The notes: generated by a model not told the origin, from the letters alone. DNA of 64,000 nucleotides from Paenibacillus montaniterrae (GCF_018403185.1 NZ_BOSE01000012.1:1-64000); one strand, 5' to 3'; positions 33,878 to 42,541 are shown, counted from the stretch's first letter. A program made the numbers and translations.

Positions 33878-34813
33878 TTGGTTCGCTATGTCATCGAGAA
33901 GATCTTATATATGCTGCTTTCGCTTTTCGTACTAGCTTCGGCCACGTTCTTCTTAATGAAGGCCATACCTGGCAACCCGTTTCAATCAGAGAAAAATATT
34001 CCGCCAGCGATTCAGCAAATGCTGATGGAGAAATACGGCTTTGACAAGCCGGTCTGGGAGCAGTATGTCCATTACATCGGGAACCTGTTGAAGCTCGATT
34101 TTGGCACCTCAATGAAGCAGCAGTACGTGACCGTTGAAACGGTTATAAAAAGCGGCTTTGCCTATTCCGTGCAGCTCGGCCTGCTGGCTATGATTGTATC
34201 GGTTGCAGCAGGCGTGCTGCTCGGCTTGATCGCAGCATTGAATCATCGCAAGTTTTTAGATGGCTTTACGATTTTTATTGCTGTATTGGGTGTTTCGATT
34301 CCAAATTTTGTAATCGCTTCTGCCCTGCAATATTTTTTCGGCGTCCAGCTTCGCTGGTTTAACGTTACTGGCTTGAATGGACCGCTTGACTATGTTTTGC
34401 CTGTTATTGCGCTATCCTTTTTGCCGACCGCATTTATTGCGAGACTGACAAGGTCGAGCATGCTTGAGGTTTTATCGGCTGATTATATTAAAACTGCAAG
34501 AGCTAAAGGCTTATCTGGTAGAGTCATTCTTGTGAAGCATGCACTTCGCAATGCGATTATGCCTGTCGTCACCTATGTAGGGCCGATGACTGCCAACATT
34601 ATTACAGGCTCGGTCATTGTAGAGCAGATTTTTGGCATAGGCGGCCTGGGCAAAGATTTTGTTAATAGTATTACGAATCGAGACTATACGCTCATTATGG
34701 GCTTAACGTTATTTTATGCTGTTATTTTAATGCTGGCTCGGCTCATTACCGATATTGCCTACGGATTTATTGATCCACGCATTAAATTGATTCGCGGGAG
34801 AGGAGGAGCGTAA
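33878..34813 (+). CDS. oppB: Oligopeptide ABC transporter permease OppB
   Basis: A 311-residue membrane permease with six predicted helices: helix 1 at about 10-30, then the BPD_transp_1 core from about 95. The EAA loop is in YIKTARAKGLSGRVILVKHA, which docks on the ATPases. TTG start with GGAGGTG upstream. Its TAA stop overlaps the oppC ATG (TAATG). Confidence 0.93.
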   Translation: MVRYVIEKILYMLLSLFVLASATFFLMKAIPGNPFQSEKNIPPAIQQMLMEKYGFDKPVWEQYVHYIGNLLKLDFGTSMKQQYVTVETVIKSGFAYSVQLGLLAMIVSVAAGVLLGLIAALNHRKFLDGFTIFIAVLGVSIPNFVIASALQYFFGVQLRWFNVTGLNGPLDYVLPVIALSFLPTAFIARLTRSSMLEVLSADYIKTARAKGLSGRVILVKHALRNAIMPVVTYVGPMTANIITGSVIVEQIFGIGGLGKDFVNSITNRDYTLIMGLTLFYAVILMLARLITDIAYGFIDPRIKLIRGRGGA

Positions 34814-35736
34814 TGTCAGAGCAAACGCTAAAGCCGGAGCAATTTGCCAAGCTGAAAAAATCAGAGCACGCTGGCGAGCTTGTTGTCCGTGAAAGCATAT
34901 CGGCGTGGAAGGATGCATGGATTCGCCTGAAGGAAAACAAGCTGGCTATGCTCAGTCTTGTTGTACTGCTCGTTATTACTTTACTGGCGATTACAGCCCA
35001 GTACATGACGCCATACGATTATAAAACGAATGATCTTGCCAATACGAATCTTCCTCCAAACTCAGAGCATTGGTTTGGCACTGATTCTTTGGGCCGCGAT
35101 ATGTTTCAGCGAACATGGATGGGAGCGGGAATTTCCTTGCAGGTGGGCTTGTACGCGGCATTGGTCGATTTGGCGCTTGGCGTAATTATTGGCGGAATTA
35201 TGGGCTATTACGGTGGTCGAGTTGATGAGGTGCTGAACCGTTTCTGTGAAGTAATGTACTCGATCCCGAGCATGCTCCTTGTCATTCTGCTCATTGTTGT
35301 AATGGAGCCCAGCATGTTTACGATTGTACTGGCGCTTAGTATTACCGGCTGGATTAATATGGCCTGGATTGTTCGCGGACAAGTTATGCAGCTTAAAAAT
35401 CAAGAGTATGTGCTGGCGGCGCGGACGATTGGAGCGAGCACTAGCCGTATTATGTTTAAGCATTTAATACCGAATGCGATGGGGCCGATTATCGTCACCT
35501 TGACGATGACTGTGCCTTCGGCAATTTTCGCCGAAGCCTTTCTAAGCTTCCTTGGCTTAGGCGTGCAATCGCCAGCAGCCTCGCTTGGTACATTAATTAA
35601 TGATGCATTAAAAGCGATGACGGTCTATCCATGGCGGATGCTGTTTCCTGCTGTGCTTATTAGCTTAACGATGCTTTGCTTTAATATATTCGGGGACGGA
35701 TTGCGGGATGCGCTTGATCCGAAGATGAAGAAATAA
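34813..35736 (+). CDS. oppC: Oligopeptide ABC transporter permease OppC
   Basis: The second permease, 307 residues. A cytoplasmic N-terminal tail leads into helix 1 (about 44-67). GTDSLGRDMFQRTWMGAGIS is the typical OppC/DppC signature. The EAA loop is in YVLAARTIGASTSRIMFKHL. It overlaps oppB by one base and pairs with OppB to form the membrane channel. Confidence 0.94.
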   Translation: MSEQTLKPEQFAKLKKSEHAGELVVRESISAWKDAWIRLKENKLAMLSLVVLLVITLLAITAQYMTPYDYKTNDLANTNLPPNSEHWFGTDSLGRDMFQRTWMGAGISLQVGLYAALVDLALGVIIGGIMGYYGGRVDEVLNRFCEVMYSIPSMLLVILLIVVMEPSMFTIVLALSITGWINMAWIVRGQVMQLKNQEYVLAARTIGASTSRIMFKHLIPNAMGPIIVTLTMTVPSAIFAEAFLSFLGLGVQSPAASLGTLINDALKAMTVYPWRMLFPAVLISLTMLCFNIFGDGLRDALDPKMKK

Positions 35737-35802
35737 TGTAGAGAAGCAATTTCAAGAAAGTACACCAAAGCAGTCATTTGAAAAGCTTTAGGAGGTGGAA
35801 GT

Positions 35803-36807
35803 ATGGAGAAGCTGCTTGAGGTTCATGACTTAAAGGTTAACTTTGATGTACGCGGCGGAGTCGTCCAGGCGGTACGCGGCGTCAACTTTCATATCAATAA
35901 GGGCGAAGCTGTAGCAATTGTTGGTGAATCTGGCTGCGGTAAAAGTGTTACGGCCCAATCTCTTATGCGCTTAGTTCCAAGTCCTCCTGCCCAATTGAGC
36001 GGGGAAATTCTCTTTAAGGGAGAGGATTTGCTCAAGAAATCCGATAAGGAGATGGAAGCTGTTCGCGGCAATGATATCGGAATGATTTTTCAGGATCCGA
36101 TGACGTCTCTCAATCCAACCTTAACGATTGGCACTCAAATTATAGAAGGCTTGACCAAGCATGAGAAGATGAGCAGATCCAATGCGCGCATGCGTGCGAT
36201 TGAAATGCTGAAGCTGGTTGGCATTCCTAATCCTGAAAGCCGGATCGATCAGTATCCGCATCAGTTTTCAGGAGGTATGCGGCAGCGCGCAATGATCGCG
36301 ATTGCGCTTGCCTGCAATCCTTCACTGCTTATTGCCGATGAACCGACAACGGCGCTTGATGTAACGATTCAAGCACAAATTATGAAGGTAATGAAGGATC
36401 TGCAGCAGAAAATGGGAACGTCCATTATTTTAATCACGCATGATCTTGGTGTCGTAGCAGATGTATGTGATCGCGTAATCGTGATGTACGCGGGCAAGGT
36501 TGTAGAGACCGGTACGAAATACGAAATTTTCAACAATCCACAGCATCCGTATACACGCGGGCTGCTACGCTCGGTTCCGCGCCTCGATCAGAAAAAGGAC
36601 GAGCCGCTTTTACCGATTCATGGCACGCCGCCGGACCTGATATCGCCGCCCAAAGGCTGCAGCTTTTGCGCACGCTGTGAGGAGGCGATGCTCATTTGCG
36701 TCGAACATGATCCCGATCTTGTAGCTGCTGAAGAAGGCGATGAGCATTCTGCACACCGCTCTGCCTGCTGGATGCTGCACCCTTATGCGCAAAGGGAGGT
36801 TAAGTGA
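35803..36807 (+). CDS. oppD: Oligopeptide ABC transporter ATPase OppD
   Basis: A 334-residue ATP-binding subunit with Walker A GESGCGKS, Q-loop MIFQDPMTSL, signature FSGGMRQR, Walker B LLIADEPTTALD and H-loop ITHDLG. The C-terminal oligo_HPY extension has CSFCARCEEAMLIC, a cysteine set that in related OppD/DppD proteins can hold an iron-sulfur cluster. AGGAGG upstream of the ATG. Confidence 0.95.
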   Translation: MEKLLEVHDLKVNFDVRGGVVQAVRGVNFHINKGEAVAIVGESGCGKSVTAQSLMRLVPSPPAQLSGEILFKGEDLLKKSDKEMEAVRGNDIGMIFQDPMTSLNPTLTIGTQIIEGLTKHEKMSRSNARMRAIEMLKLVGIPNPESRIDQYPHQFSGGMRQRAMIAIALACNPSLLIADEPTTALDVTIQAQIMKVMKDLQQKMGTSIILITHDLGVVADVCDRVIVMYAGKVVETGTKYEIFNNPQHPYTRGLLRSVPRLDQKKDEPLLPIHGTPPDLISPPKGCSFCARCEEAMLICVEHDPDLVAAEEGDEHSAHRSACWMLHPYAQREVK

Positions 36808-37763
36808 TGAGCAAGCCATTAATCGAGGTTAACCATTTGAGCAAATTTTTCAATTTAGGCAATAATCAAATTCTTAAAGCGGTAAATGATCTTAACTTCT
36901 CGATTGCACAAGGCGAAACCGTCGGTGTAGTAGGAGAGTCCGGTTGCGGCAAATCAACAGCTGGCCGCACGATGATGCGACTGTACGAGCCTACGAACGG
37001 TGAAGTGCTGTTCAATGGTAAAAATATATATCAGATGAAGGGCGCTGAGCTGAAGCAGCTTCGCCGCGACATGCAGATGATATTCCAGGACCCGTATGCT
37101 TCACTTAATCCGCGTATGACGGTTATGGATATTATAGGTGAAGCGCTTGATGTGCATAAGCTGGCCGGCAGCCGCAAGGAGCGCAAAAAGAAAGTAGAGC
37201 AGCTGCTGGAGCTTGTTAATTTGAATTCAGCATATGCTTCGCGCTATCCGCATGAGTTTTCAGGCGGTCAGCGTCAGCGCATCGGTATTGCGAGGGCGTT
37301 GGCTGTTGATCCGAAGTTTATTATAGCCGATGAGCCGATTTCCGCGCTTGATGTATCGATTCAGGCTCAGGTTGTCAATTTGCTGCAGGAGCTGCAGCGT
37401 GACATGGGCTTGACGTACTTGTTTATTGCCCACGATTTGTCGATGGTCAAGCATATTAGCGATCGTGTAGCAGTAATGTATCTTGGCAAAATTGTTGAGC
37501 TCGCCCGCAGCGAGGATTTGTATAACGATCCAAGACATCCTTATACGCGCGCTTTAATGTCGGCAATTCCGATTCCCGACCCTGAAGTCGAGGAAAAGCG
37601 TGAACGGATTGTGCTTGGCGGCGATTTGCCAAGTCCCATTCATTTGCCTTCAGGCTGTCCTTTTCACACGCGCTGTCCGATGGCGACTGAGAAGTGCAAG
37701 GTTGATGTGCCAAAATTTTTGGAAGTAAAGGATAAGCATTTTGCTTCCTGTCATTATGCTTAA
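36807..37763 (+). CDS. oppF: Oligopeptide ABC transporter ATPase OppF
   Basis: The partner ATPase, 318 residues from ATG 36807, which overlaps the oppD stop as TGATG (a GTG one codon earlier is possible). Walker A GESGCGKST, signature FSGGQRQR, Walker B FIIADEPISALD and H-loop IAHDLS are all present. The C-terminal oligo_HPY segment has CPFHTRCPMATEKC. Last gene of the operon. Confidence 0.95.
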   Translation: MSKPLIEVNHLSKFFNLGNNQILKAVNDLNFSIAQGETVGVVGESGCGKSTAGRTMMRLYEPTNGEVLFNGKNIYQMKGAELKQLRRDMQMIFQDPYASLNPRMTVMDIIGEALDVHKLAGSRKERKKKVEQLLELVNLNSAYASRYPHEFSGGQRQRIGIARALAVDPKFIIADEPISALDVSIQAQVVNLLQELQRDMGLTYLFIAHDLSMVKHISDRVAVMYLGKIVELARSEDLYNDPRHPYTRALMSAIPIPDPEVEEKRERIVLGGDLPSPIHLPSGCPFHTRCPMATEKCKVDVPKFLEVKDKHFASCHYA

Positions 37764-37772
37764 CCACTAATC

Positions 37773-37814
37773 AAAAGCCGATCAAATCTGTTTATGCAGT
37801 TGATCGGCTTTTTG
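37773..37814 (+). terminator. opp operon terminator
   Basis: AAAAGCCGATCAA and TTGATCGGCTTTT are perfectly complementary, followed by T residues, 10 bp after oppF. Confidence 0.92.
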
Positions 37815-38069
37815 TATAGGTCCGCTGCGGGCATCGTTTAGACTGACATGTCCTAGTATGGTATAATTTTCATTTATAATAGGAAGCTTTATAAGAAATG
37901 TTCTGCTGCGCCATTGCAGCAAAGCCGAGCTAAGATACTCGCGCTGTCAGTGTAGGAAATTATAATGCAACAAGCGGTTTACAATGCTATAATAAGTTGG
38001 ATTATGAGCAATATTAAATAACAATTACGAAAGCAATAATGAGAATCTTTATAGAAAATGGGAGGCACC

Positions 38070-38699
38070 ATGGGTAAACTATTTATTTGCGATCATCCGA
38101 TGATTCAGCATAAATTAACATTCATTCGAGATAAAAACACAAACACGAAAGACTTTCGTGAGCTCATTGATGAAGTTGCCACCTTTATGGCCTATGAGAT
38201 TACTAGAGATCTTCCGTTGCAAACGGTTAAGGTGGAAACACCGGTCGCAGTTACCGATGCTAAAATTGTATCTGGTCGCATGATAGGTTTGGTGCCTATC
38301 CTTCGTGCTGGTCTAGGAATGGTGGACGGGATATTGAAGATGATTCCTTCTGCCAAGGTTGGTCATATCGGGCTTGCTCGCGATCATGAAACGCTAAAGC
38401 CTAAAGAATACTACATTAATTTACCAACAGATGCGCAAGAAAGATTGCTCATCGTCGTTGATCCAATGCTTGCTACGGGTGGCTCTGCGATTGCGGCCAT
38501 TCAATCGTTGAAGGAGCGGGGCTGCGAGCATATCAAGCTAATGTGCGTGATCGCTGCGCCAGAGGGAGTAAAGGCTGTGCAGGAAGCGCATCCTGACGTT
38601 GATATTTACATCGCTGCGCTGGATCAATGCCTGAATGAAAAAGGCTATATTGTGCCGGGGTTAGGAGACGCCGGAGACCGAATTTTCGGCACCAATTAG
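38070..38699 (+). CDS. upp: Uracil phosphoribosyltransferase
   Basis: The salvage enzyme forming UMP from uracil and PRPP. The 209-residue type I PRTase starts MGKLFICDHPMIQHKLTFIR. The PRPP loop is LLIVVDPMLATGGSAIAA and the uracil loop is in GYIVPGLGDAGDRIFG. ATG 38070 matches the B. subtilis N-terminus, with GGAGG four bases upstream. A likely promoter has TATAAT at 37988-37993. In B. subtilis upp directly follows glyA; here the opp operon lies between. Confidence 0.96.
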   Translation: MGKLFICDHPMIQHKLTFIRDKNTNTKDFRELIDEVATFMAYEITRDLPLQTVKVETPVAVTDAKIVSGRMIGLVPILRAGLGMVDGILKMIPSAKVGHIGLARDHETLKPKEYYINLPTDAQERLLIVVDPMLATGGSAIAAIQSLKERGCEHIKLMCVIAAPEGVKAVQEAHPDVDIYIAALDQCLNEKGYIVPGLGDAGDRIFGTN

Positions 38700-38704
38700 A
38701 GGTA

Positions 38705-38875
38705 GTTCAAAAAGCTTGACTTTGATGACGATGTAGTTGCGTTGTAGCGGATTCGACGGCGAATCTTGAACGCTAGCGAAAACTGCGGTGCTCACGTAGC
38801 TTGTTGCCTACGCTGCGCTCCTCGCCTTCTAGTATCGTGCCATCTTCTTGGTCCTGAAAGCCGAATATTTTGAAC
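38705..38875. repeat. MITE-like repeat, tandem array unit 1 (copy D)
   Basis: 171 bp from GTTCAAAAAGC to TTTTGAAC, 6 bp after upp. In this orientation it reads CTTTGATGACGATGTAGTTG, GCGTTGTAGCGGATTCGACG, GTGCTCACGTAGC, GCCTACGCTGCGCTCCTCGC and CTTCTTGGTCCTGAAAGCC. It is the reverse of copies B2 and C. Confidence 0.9.
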
Positions 38876-38892
38876 CTCATTGGAATGAGGTA

Positions 38893-39062
38893 GTTCAAAA
38901 AGCTTGACTTTGATGACGATGCTGTGCGTTGTAGTGGATTCGACGGCGAATATGTCACGCTACCGAAGGCTTCGGTGCTCACGTAGATAATGGCCTACGC
39001 TGCGCTCCTCGCCTTCTAGTATCGTGCCATCTTCTTGGTCCTGAAAGCCGAATATTTTGAAC
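38893..39062. repeat. MITE-like repeat, tandem array unit 2 (copy E)
   Basis: 170 bp, starting exactly 188 bp after unit 1 and closely similar to it. The central segment is CTACCGAAGGCTTCGGTGC, as in copy B2, rather than the unit 1 version. The linker before it includes CCTCATTGGAATGAGG, a small hairpin. Confidence 0.9.
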
Positions 39063-39080
39063 CTATATTGGAATGAGGTA

Positions 39081-39230
39081 GTTCAAAAAGCTTGACTTTG
39101 ATGACGATGTAGTTGCGTTGTAGCGGATTCGATGGCGAATATGACACGCTACCGAAGGCTTCGGTGCTCACGTAGCTAATGGCCTACGCTGCGCTCCTCG
39201 CCTTCTAGTATCGTGCCATCTTCTTGGTCG
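39081..39230. repeat. MITE-like repeat, tandem array unit 3, truncated (copy F)
   Basis: This starts 188 bp after unit 2 and follows it closely through CATCTTCTTGGTC, then stops. The expected CTGAAAGCC and right terminus are missing and unrelated sequence with a large stem-loop begins. Confidence 0.88.
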
Positions 39231-39249
39231 TGCACTCAAAAAAAGCACC

Positions 39250-39374
39250 AGCGGAGGAGCAAAGCAATCCGAAAAACGAAGTGTGTCGCCTTTAACATCG
39301 TAATGCAACCTATAAAATTAAAATAAGAGCATTACGATTTAAAAAGCGACTGGAGGATGCTTTGCTCCGGAGCG
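39250..39374. repeat. Large imperfect stem-loop next to the truncated repeat
   Basis: Nested pairing over about 125 bp. GGAGCAAAGCAATCC (near 39256) pairs with GGATGCTTTGCTCC (39355-39368) with one bulge. ATCGTAATGC (39297-39306) pairs with GCATTACGAT (39329-39338). Outer AGCGGAG pairs with CCGGAGCGCT loosely. The loop is A/T-rich. It could be a second small palindromic element inserted into copy F. Confidence 0.6.
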
Positions 39375-39380
39375 CTGAAT

Positions 39381-39410
39381 GTTCAAAAATTTGACTTGAT
39401 GATGTTTAGG
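39381..39410. repeat. Degenerate left end of the MITE-like repeat (copy G)
   Basis: GTTCAAAAATTTGACTTGAT is close to the left terminus of the array units (GTTCAAAAAGCTTGACTTTG). The similarity fades after about 30 bp. Confidence 0.5.
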
Positions 39411-39506
39411 GCGATGTCGTGAACTGTTTGTTGATTGTGGAACGTTAGCCGTGAATTATGCGTACTTGAATATTAATGATTGAATGTAGAATTGGAGTGG
39501 AGCAGT

Positions 39507-40655
39507 TTGTCTAAACTAAAGGTAATGACAATTTTTGGGACGAGACCTGAGGCTATTAAGATGGCGCCATTGGTATTGGAGCTGCAAAAGCGAGAGGATG
39601 AGATTGAGTCGATTGTGTGCGTTACGGCACAGCACCGTGAGATTCTTGATCAGGTTTTGGAGTTTTTCGAAATTAAGCCGAACTATGATCTGAATGTGAT
39701 GAAGGATCGTCAAACGTTAACGGAAACGACGATTCGAGTGATTGAAGGTTTGGACCCTGTGCTGGAAGAGGCCAAGCCAGACATTGTGCTTGTACACGGG
39801 GATACACAAACGACATTCCTTGCGAGCTATGCCGCATTTCTGAAAAAAATTAAAGTAGGCCACGTGGAAGCAGGACTGCGCACCTGGAACAAAATGTCTC
39901 CATATCCGGAGGAAATGAATCGTCAGCTTGCTGGTGTGCTGTCCGATATTCATTTTGCTCCGACAGATTGGTCGGCAAGCAATTTGCGCAAGGAAAACAA
40001 GCATGAGGATACGATTTATGTAACGGGCAACACGGCCGCGGATGTGTTCCAATATACGGTTGATGATTCCTTTGCGCACCCTGTGATTGATTGGGCGAAA
40101 GGCAAGCGCATGGTGCTGATGACGGCGCATCGCCGCGAATCGCTAGGCGAGCCGCATCGCAACATATTCCGTGCGGTTAAACGGATTGCTGACGAGTTTG
40201 AGGATGTTGCGTTTGTATATGCGGTTCATCCTAATCCTGCAGTGCGCGAGCCTGCGAAGGAAATTTTGGGCGGACATCCGCGCATTCGTCTAATTGAACC
40301 GCTTGATGTGTTCGAGTTCCATAATTTTTACCCTCATACGCATATGATTATGACCGACTCCGGCGGCTTGCAGGAGGAAGCGCCTTCGTTCGGCGTGCCA
40401 ACTCTTGTATTGCGAGATACGACAGAGCGCCCTGAAGGAATTGAAGCGGGTACGCTTGAGCTGGTTGGGACGGAAGAAGAGCGAGTTTATGAGCGTGCCA
40501 AAGCATTGCTGACTGACTCTGCACTGTACAATCGCATGAGCCAGGCTGCCAACCCATATGGCGATGGACGCGCGTCAGAGCGGATTGTTGATGCCATCCT
40601 GCATCATTTTGGAAAAATCGAGCACAGACCAGACTCGTTCACACAAAGTTCATAG
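39507..40655 (+). CDS. mnaA: UDP-N-acetylglucosamine 2-epimerase (non-hydrolysing)
   Basis: This interconverts UDP-GlcNAc and UDP-ManNAc, supplying ManNAc for wall teichoic acid linkage units or other wall polymers. The 382-residue GT-B fold protein has the N-terminal FGTRPEAIKMAPLV, HVEAGLRTWNKMSPYPEEMN, MTAHRRESLGEP and SGGLQEEAPSFGVPTLVLR, all family signatures. TTG 39507 is chosen because GGAGTGG lies 7 bp upstream. Its place between upp and the atp operon matches B. subtilis (yvyH/mnaA). Confidence 0.94.
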   Translation: MSKLKVMTIFGTRPEAIKMAPLVLELQKREDEIESIVCVTAQHREILDQVLEFFEIKPNYDLNVMKDRQTLTETTIRVIEGLDPVLEEAKPDIVLVHGDTQTTFLASYAAFLKKIKVGHVEAGLRTWNKMSPYPEEMNRQLAGVLSDIHFAPTDWSASNLRKENKHEDTIYVTGNTAADVFQYTVDDSFAHPVIDWAKGKRMVLMTAHRRESLGEPHRNIFRAVKRIADEFEDVAFVYAVHPNPAVREPAKEILGGHPRIRLIEPLDVFEFHNFYPHTHMIMTDSGGLQEEAPSFGVPTLVLRDTTERPEGIEAGTLELVGTEEERVYERAKALLTDSALYNRMSQAANPYGDGRASERIVDAILHHFGKIEHRPDSFTQSS

Positions 40656-40690
40656 TTTAAATTGAATTTCCGGTGAAATCCCGAATATAC

Positions 40691-40718
40691 AGTGTACAGT
40701 AGCACTGTACGGTTTTTT
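40691..40718 (+). terminator. mnaA terminator
   Basis: GTACAGT and ACTGTAC form a 7-bp stem with a 3-base loop (40694-40710), followed by GGTTTTTTA. Confidence 0.75.
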
Positions 40719-40725
40719 ATAAGCA

Positions 40726-40750
40726 ACAACCCTTGTCAGACAAGGGTTGT
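40726..40750. repeat. Perfect 11-bp inverted repeat before the atp promoter
   Basis: ACAACCCTTGT, CAG, ACAAGGGTTGT. It has no T-run on the plus strand. It may be a second weak terminator or a protein site ahead of the ATP synthase promoter. Confidence 0.5.
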
Positions 40751-40786
40751 CTGCAATTAACAGCAGTGATTTTATCGGAATTTCAA

Positions 40787-40816
40787 TTGACAAACCTTCT
40801 ACCGCTTCGATAAAAT
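40787..40816 (+). promoter_or_regulatory. Sigma-A promoter of the ATP synthase operon
   Basis: Perfect TTGACA (40787-40792), an 18-bp spacer and TAAAAT (40811-40816), 28 bp before the first operon gene. Confidence 0.7.
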
Positions 40817-40844
40817 ATATGAGGATTGACAGGAGTGTTGACTA

Positions 40845-41072
40845 ATGACTAAGAGGAAATTAGATCAGCCGCTTGTAGTTGCTGGTTTAATTGGTGCAAT
40901 GGGCGTACAAGTCGCCATTTGTATTTTAATTGGTTATTGGTTGGGTACTTATGTTAGTGATTGGACTGGTAGCAAGGGTTGGATAGTAGGTGGCGTTCTG
41001 ACTGGACTTGCTTTCGGTATAGGATCAGCAATCTTAGTCGTTTTGAAGGTGTTGGAGGGCTCCGATGAATAA
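40845..41072 (+). CDS. atpZ: AtpZ/AtpI family accessory protein
   Basis: A 75-residue membrane hairpin: two hydrophobic segments (about 10-35 and 46-68) joined by a short loop with DWTGSKGW. Such AtpZ proteins accompany AtpI in Bacillaceae and help ATP synthase assembly or Mg2+ supply. It overlaps the next gene by 8 bp. Confidence 0.8.
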   Translation: MTKRKLDQPLVVAGLIGAMGVQVAICILIGYWLGTYVSDWTGSKGWIVGGVLTGLAFGIGSAILVVLKVLEGSDE

Positions 41073-41454
41073 AATTATGAAGTCAGCAACACGTTGGATG
41101 CTCTACCTTCTGGCAGTAACGCTAATTATGTACGCAGCCTTTCCCGAGTGGAGAGCGGTTGCTTTAGGATTAGCGCTAGGCTTGATAGCGAGTGGAATGA
41201 ATGCGTTTTTATTGCATCGCAGAGTTGGCATCGTAACTGATGCAGTCACTCAGGAAGGAACTCGCGTTAGAAGAAAAGGGCTCGGCTTTGGTAATCGGAT
41301 TGCAACAGTTTTGCTGCTTGCGATGTTTGGCTACCAATATCCAGACATTATTAATCTTCCGGCTGCTTTATCCGGCAGTATGGTTATGCCCTTTCTACTT
41401 TTAGTGGCAGCTATCATTCACACTGTGAAAGAAAATAACAGCGGAAAGGGGTGA
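41065..41454 (+). CDS. atpI: ATP synthase subunit I
   Basis: A 129-residue protein with about four hydrophobic segments (11-28, 31-50, 82-97, 104-121) and a basic loop (EGTRVRRKGLGFGNR). Its place before atpB and its size fit AtpI, which assists c-ring assembly. The family is poorly conserved, so the call relies on context. Confidence 0.8.
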   Translation: MNKIMKSATRWMLYLLAVTLIMYAAFPEWRAVALGLALGLIASGMNAFLLHRRVGIVTDAVTQEGTRVRRKGLGFGNRIATVLLLAMFGYQYPDIINLPAALSGSMVMPFLLLVAAIIHTVKENNSGKG

Positions 41455-41463
41455 TATTGATTT

Positions 41464-42228
41464 ATGCATATTTTTCCGATAGTGGATTTGAATGGTATTC
41501 AAATTGACCTTTCAGCTATTATTGCAATTGTTGTCACTTCAATCATTGTGTTTGTGCTTGCTCGATTAGCGGTTCGCAATCTGTCTGTGGAAAACCCGGG
41601 CAAACTGCAGAACTTTATGGAGTGGGTCATTGAATTCGTGCACAATACGATTGCGAGTACGATGCCATTTGAAAAAGCAAAAAAATTTATTAGCTTGGGC
41701 ATGACGCTTATCGTGTTTATTTTCGTAGCCAATCTTCTCGGGCTTCCGTTCCAGATTATAACAGAAGCGCATCACGAAATTCATTGGCTAGGCATTACGA
41801 AAGAGGTGCTTGAAGCACATGATGGACACGCCCATATTTCATGGTGGAAATCTCCGACAGCGGATATTTCAGTAACTGCGGGGTTGGCGCTTGTCGTATT
41901 CGTTATCGTGCATTCTCTAGGCTTGAAATGGAACAGAAAGCATTACCTCAAGCATTATTTTGAGCCATATCCGATTTTCTTCCCGATCAACTTGATTGAA
42001 ACGGTCGCAAAGCCGGTCACGCTGGCACTGCGTCTATACGCTAACATTTTGGCGGGTGAAATCTTGATTTCAACCATCCTGATGCTAAAGGTTTGGGGTC
42101 TACCGTTTATGGCGGTATGGCAAGGCTTCAGTATCTTCGTAGGTGCGATTCAGGCCTTCCTGTTCACAGTATTAACGATGGTGTACATTTCGCAAGCGGC
42201 AATTCATGATGAAGAGCACGCACATTAA
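41464..42228 (+). CDS. atpB: ATP synthase subunit a
   Basis: The stationary proton-channel subunit of Fo. The 254-residue membrane protein has the essential helix-4 arginine in VTLALRLYANILAGE and the C-terminal helix with FVGAIQAFLFTVLTMVYI. GGGGTG upstream of the ATG. A His-rich tail (DEEHAH) closes the protein. Confidence 0.96.
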   Translation: MHIFPIVDLNGIQIDLSAIIAIVVTSIIVFVLARLAVRNLSVENPGKLQNFMEWVIEFVHNTIASTMPFEKAKKFISLGMTLIVFIFVANLLGLPFQIITEAHHEIHWLGITKEVLEAHDGHAHISWWKSPTADISVTAGLALVVFVIVHSLGLKWNRKHYLKHYFEPYPIFFPINLIETVAKPVTLALRLYANILAGEILISTILMLKVWGLPFMAVWQGFSIFVGAIQAFLFTVLTMVYISQAAIHDEEHAH

Positions 42229-42328
42229 CGTAAGCAACTTGCTTTGGAGGAGATAACTTAGCCGAATCCAAAGTTCGTTATAAAAATTCAATTTCAAATA
42301 AATTACCCATTTTGAGGAGGATTCAGTA

Positions 42329-42541
42329 ATGAGTGTATTAGCAGCAGCTATTGCAGTAGGTTTGGGCGCGATTGGCGCAGGTATTGGTAATGGTATGATC
42401 GTATCAAAAACAGTTGAAGGTATCGCTCGTCAACCAGAGCAAAAATCAGCTCTTCAAACAACTATGTTTATCGGTGCAGGTATCGTAGAGGTAGTTCCAA
42501 TCGTTGGCGTAGTTATCGGTTTCTTGGCGTTCTTCAGCTAA
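42329..42541 (+). CDS. atpE: ATP synthase subunit c
   Basis: The rotor-ring subunit, 70 residues and two helices joined by the polar loop ARQPEQ. The ion-binding Glu54 is in GAGIVEVVPIVG. The Gln and Glu-Ser pattern of Na+-type rings is absent, so it is read as H+-coupled. AGGAGG upstream, and a 100-bp leader after atpB that may support its higher expression. Confidence 0.97.
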   Translation: MSVLAAAIAVGLGAIGAGIGNGMIVSKTVEGIARQPEQKSALQTTMFIGAGIVEVVPIVGVVIGFLAFFS

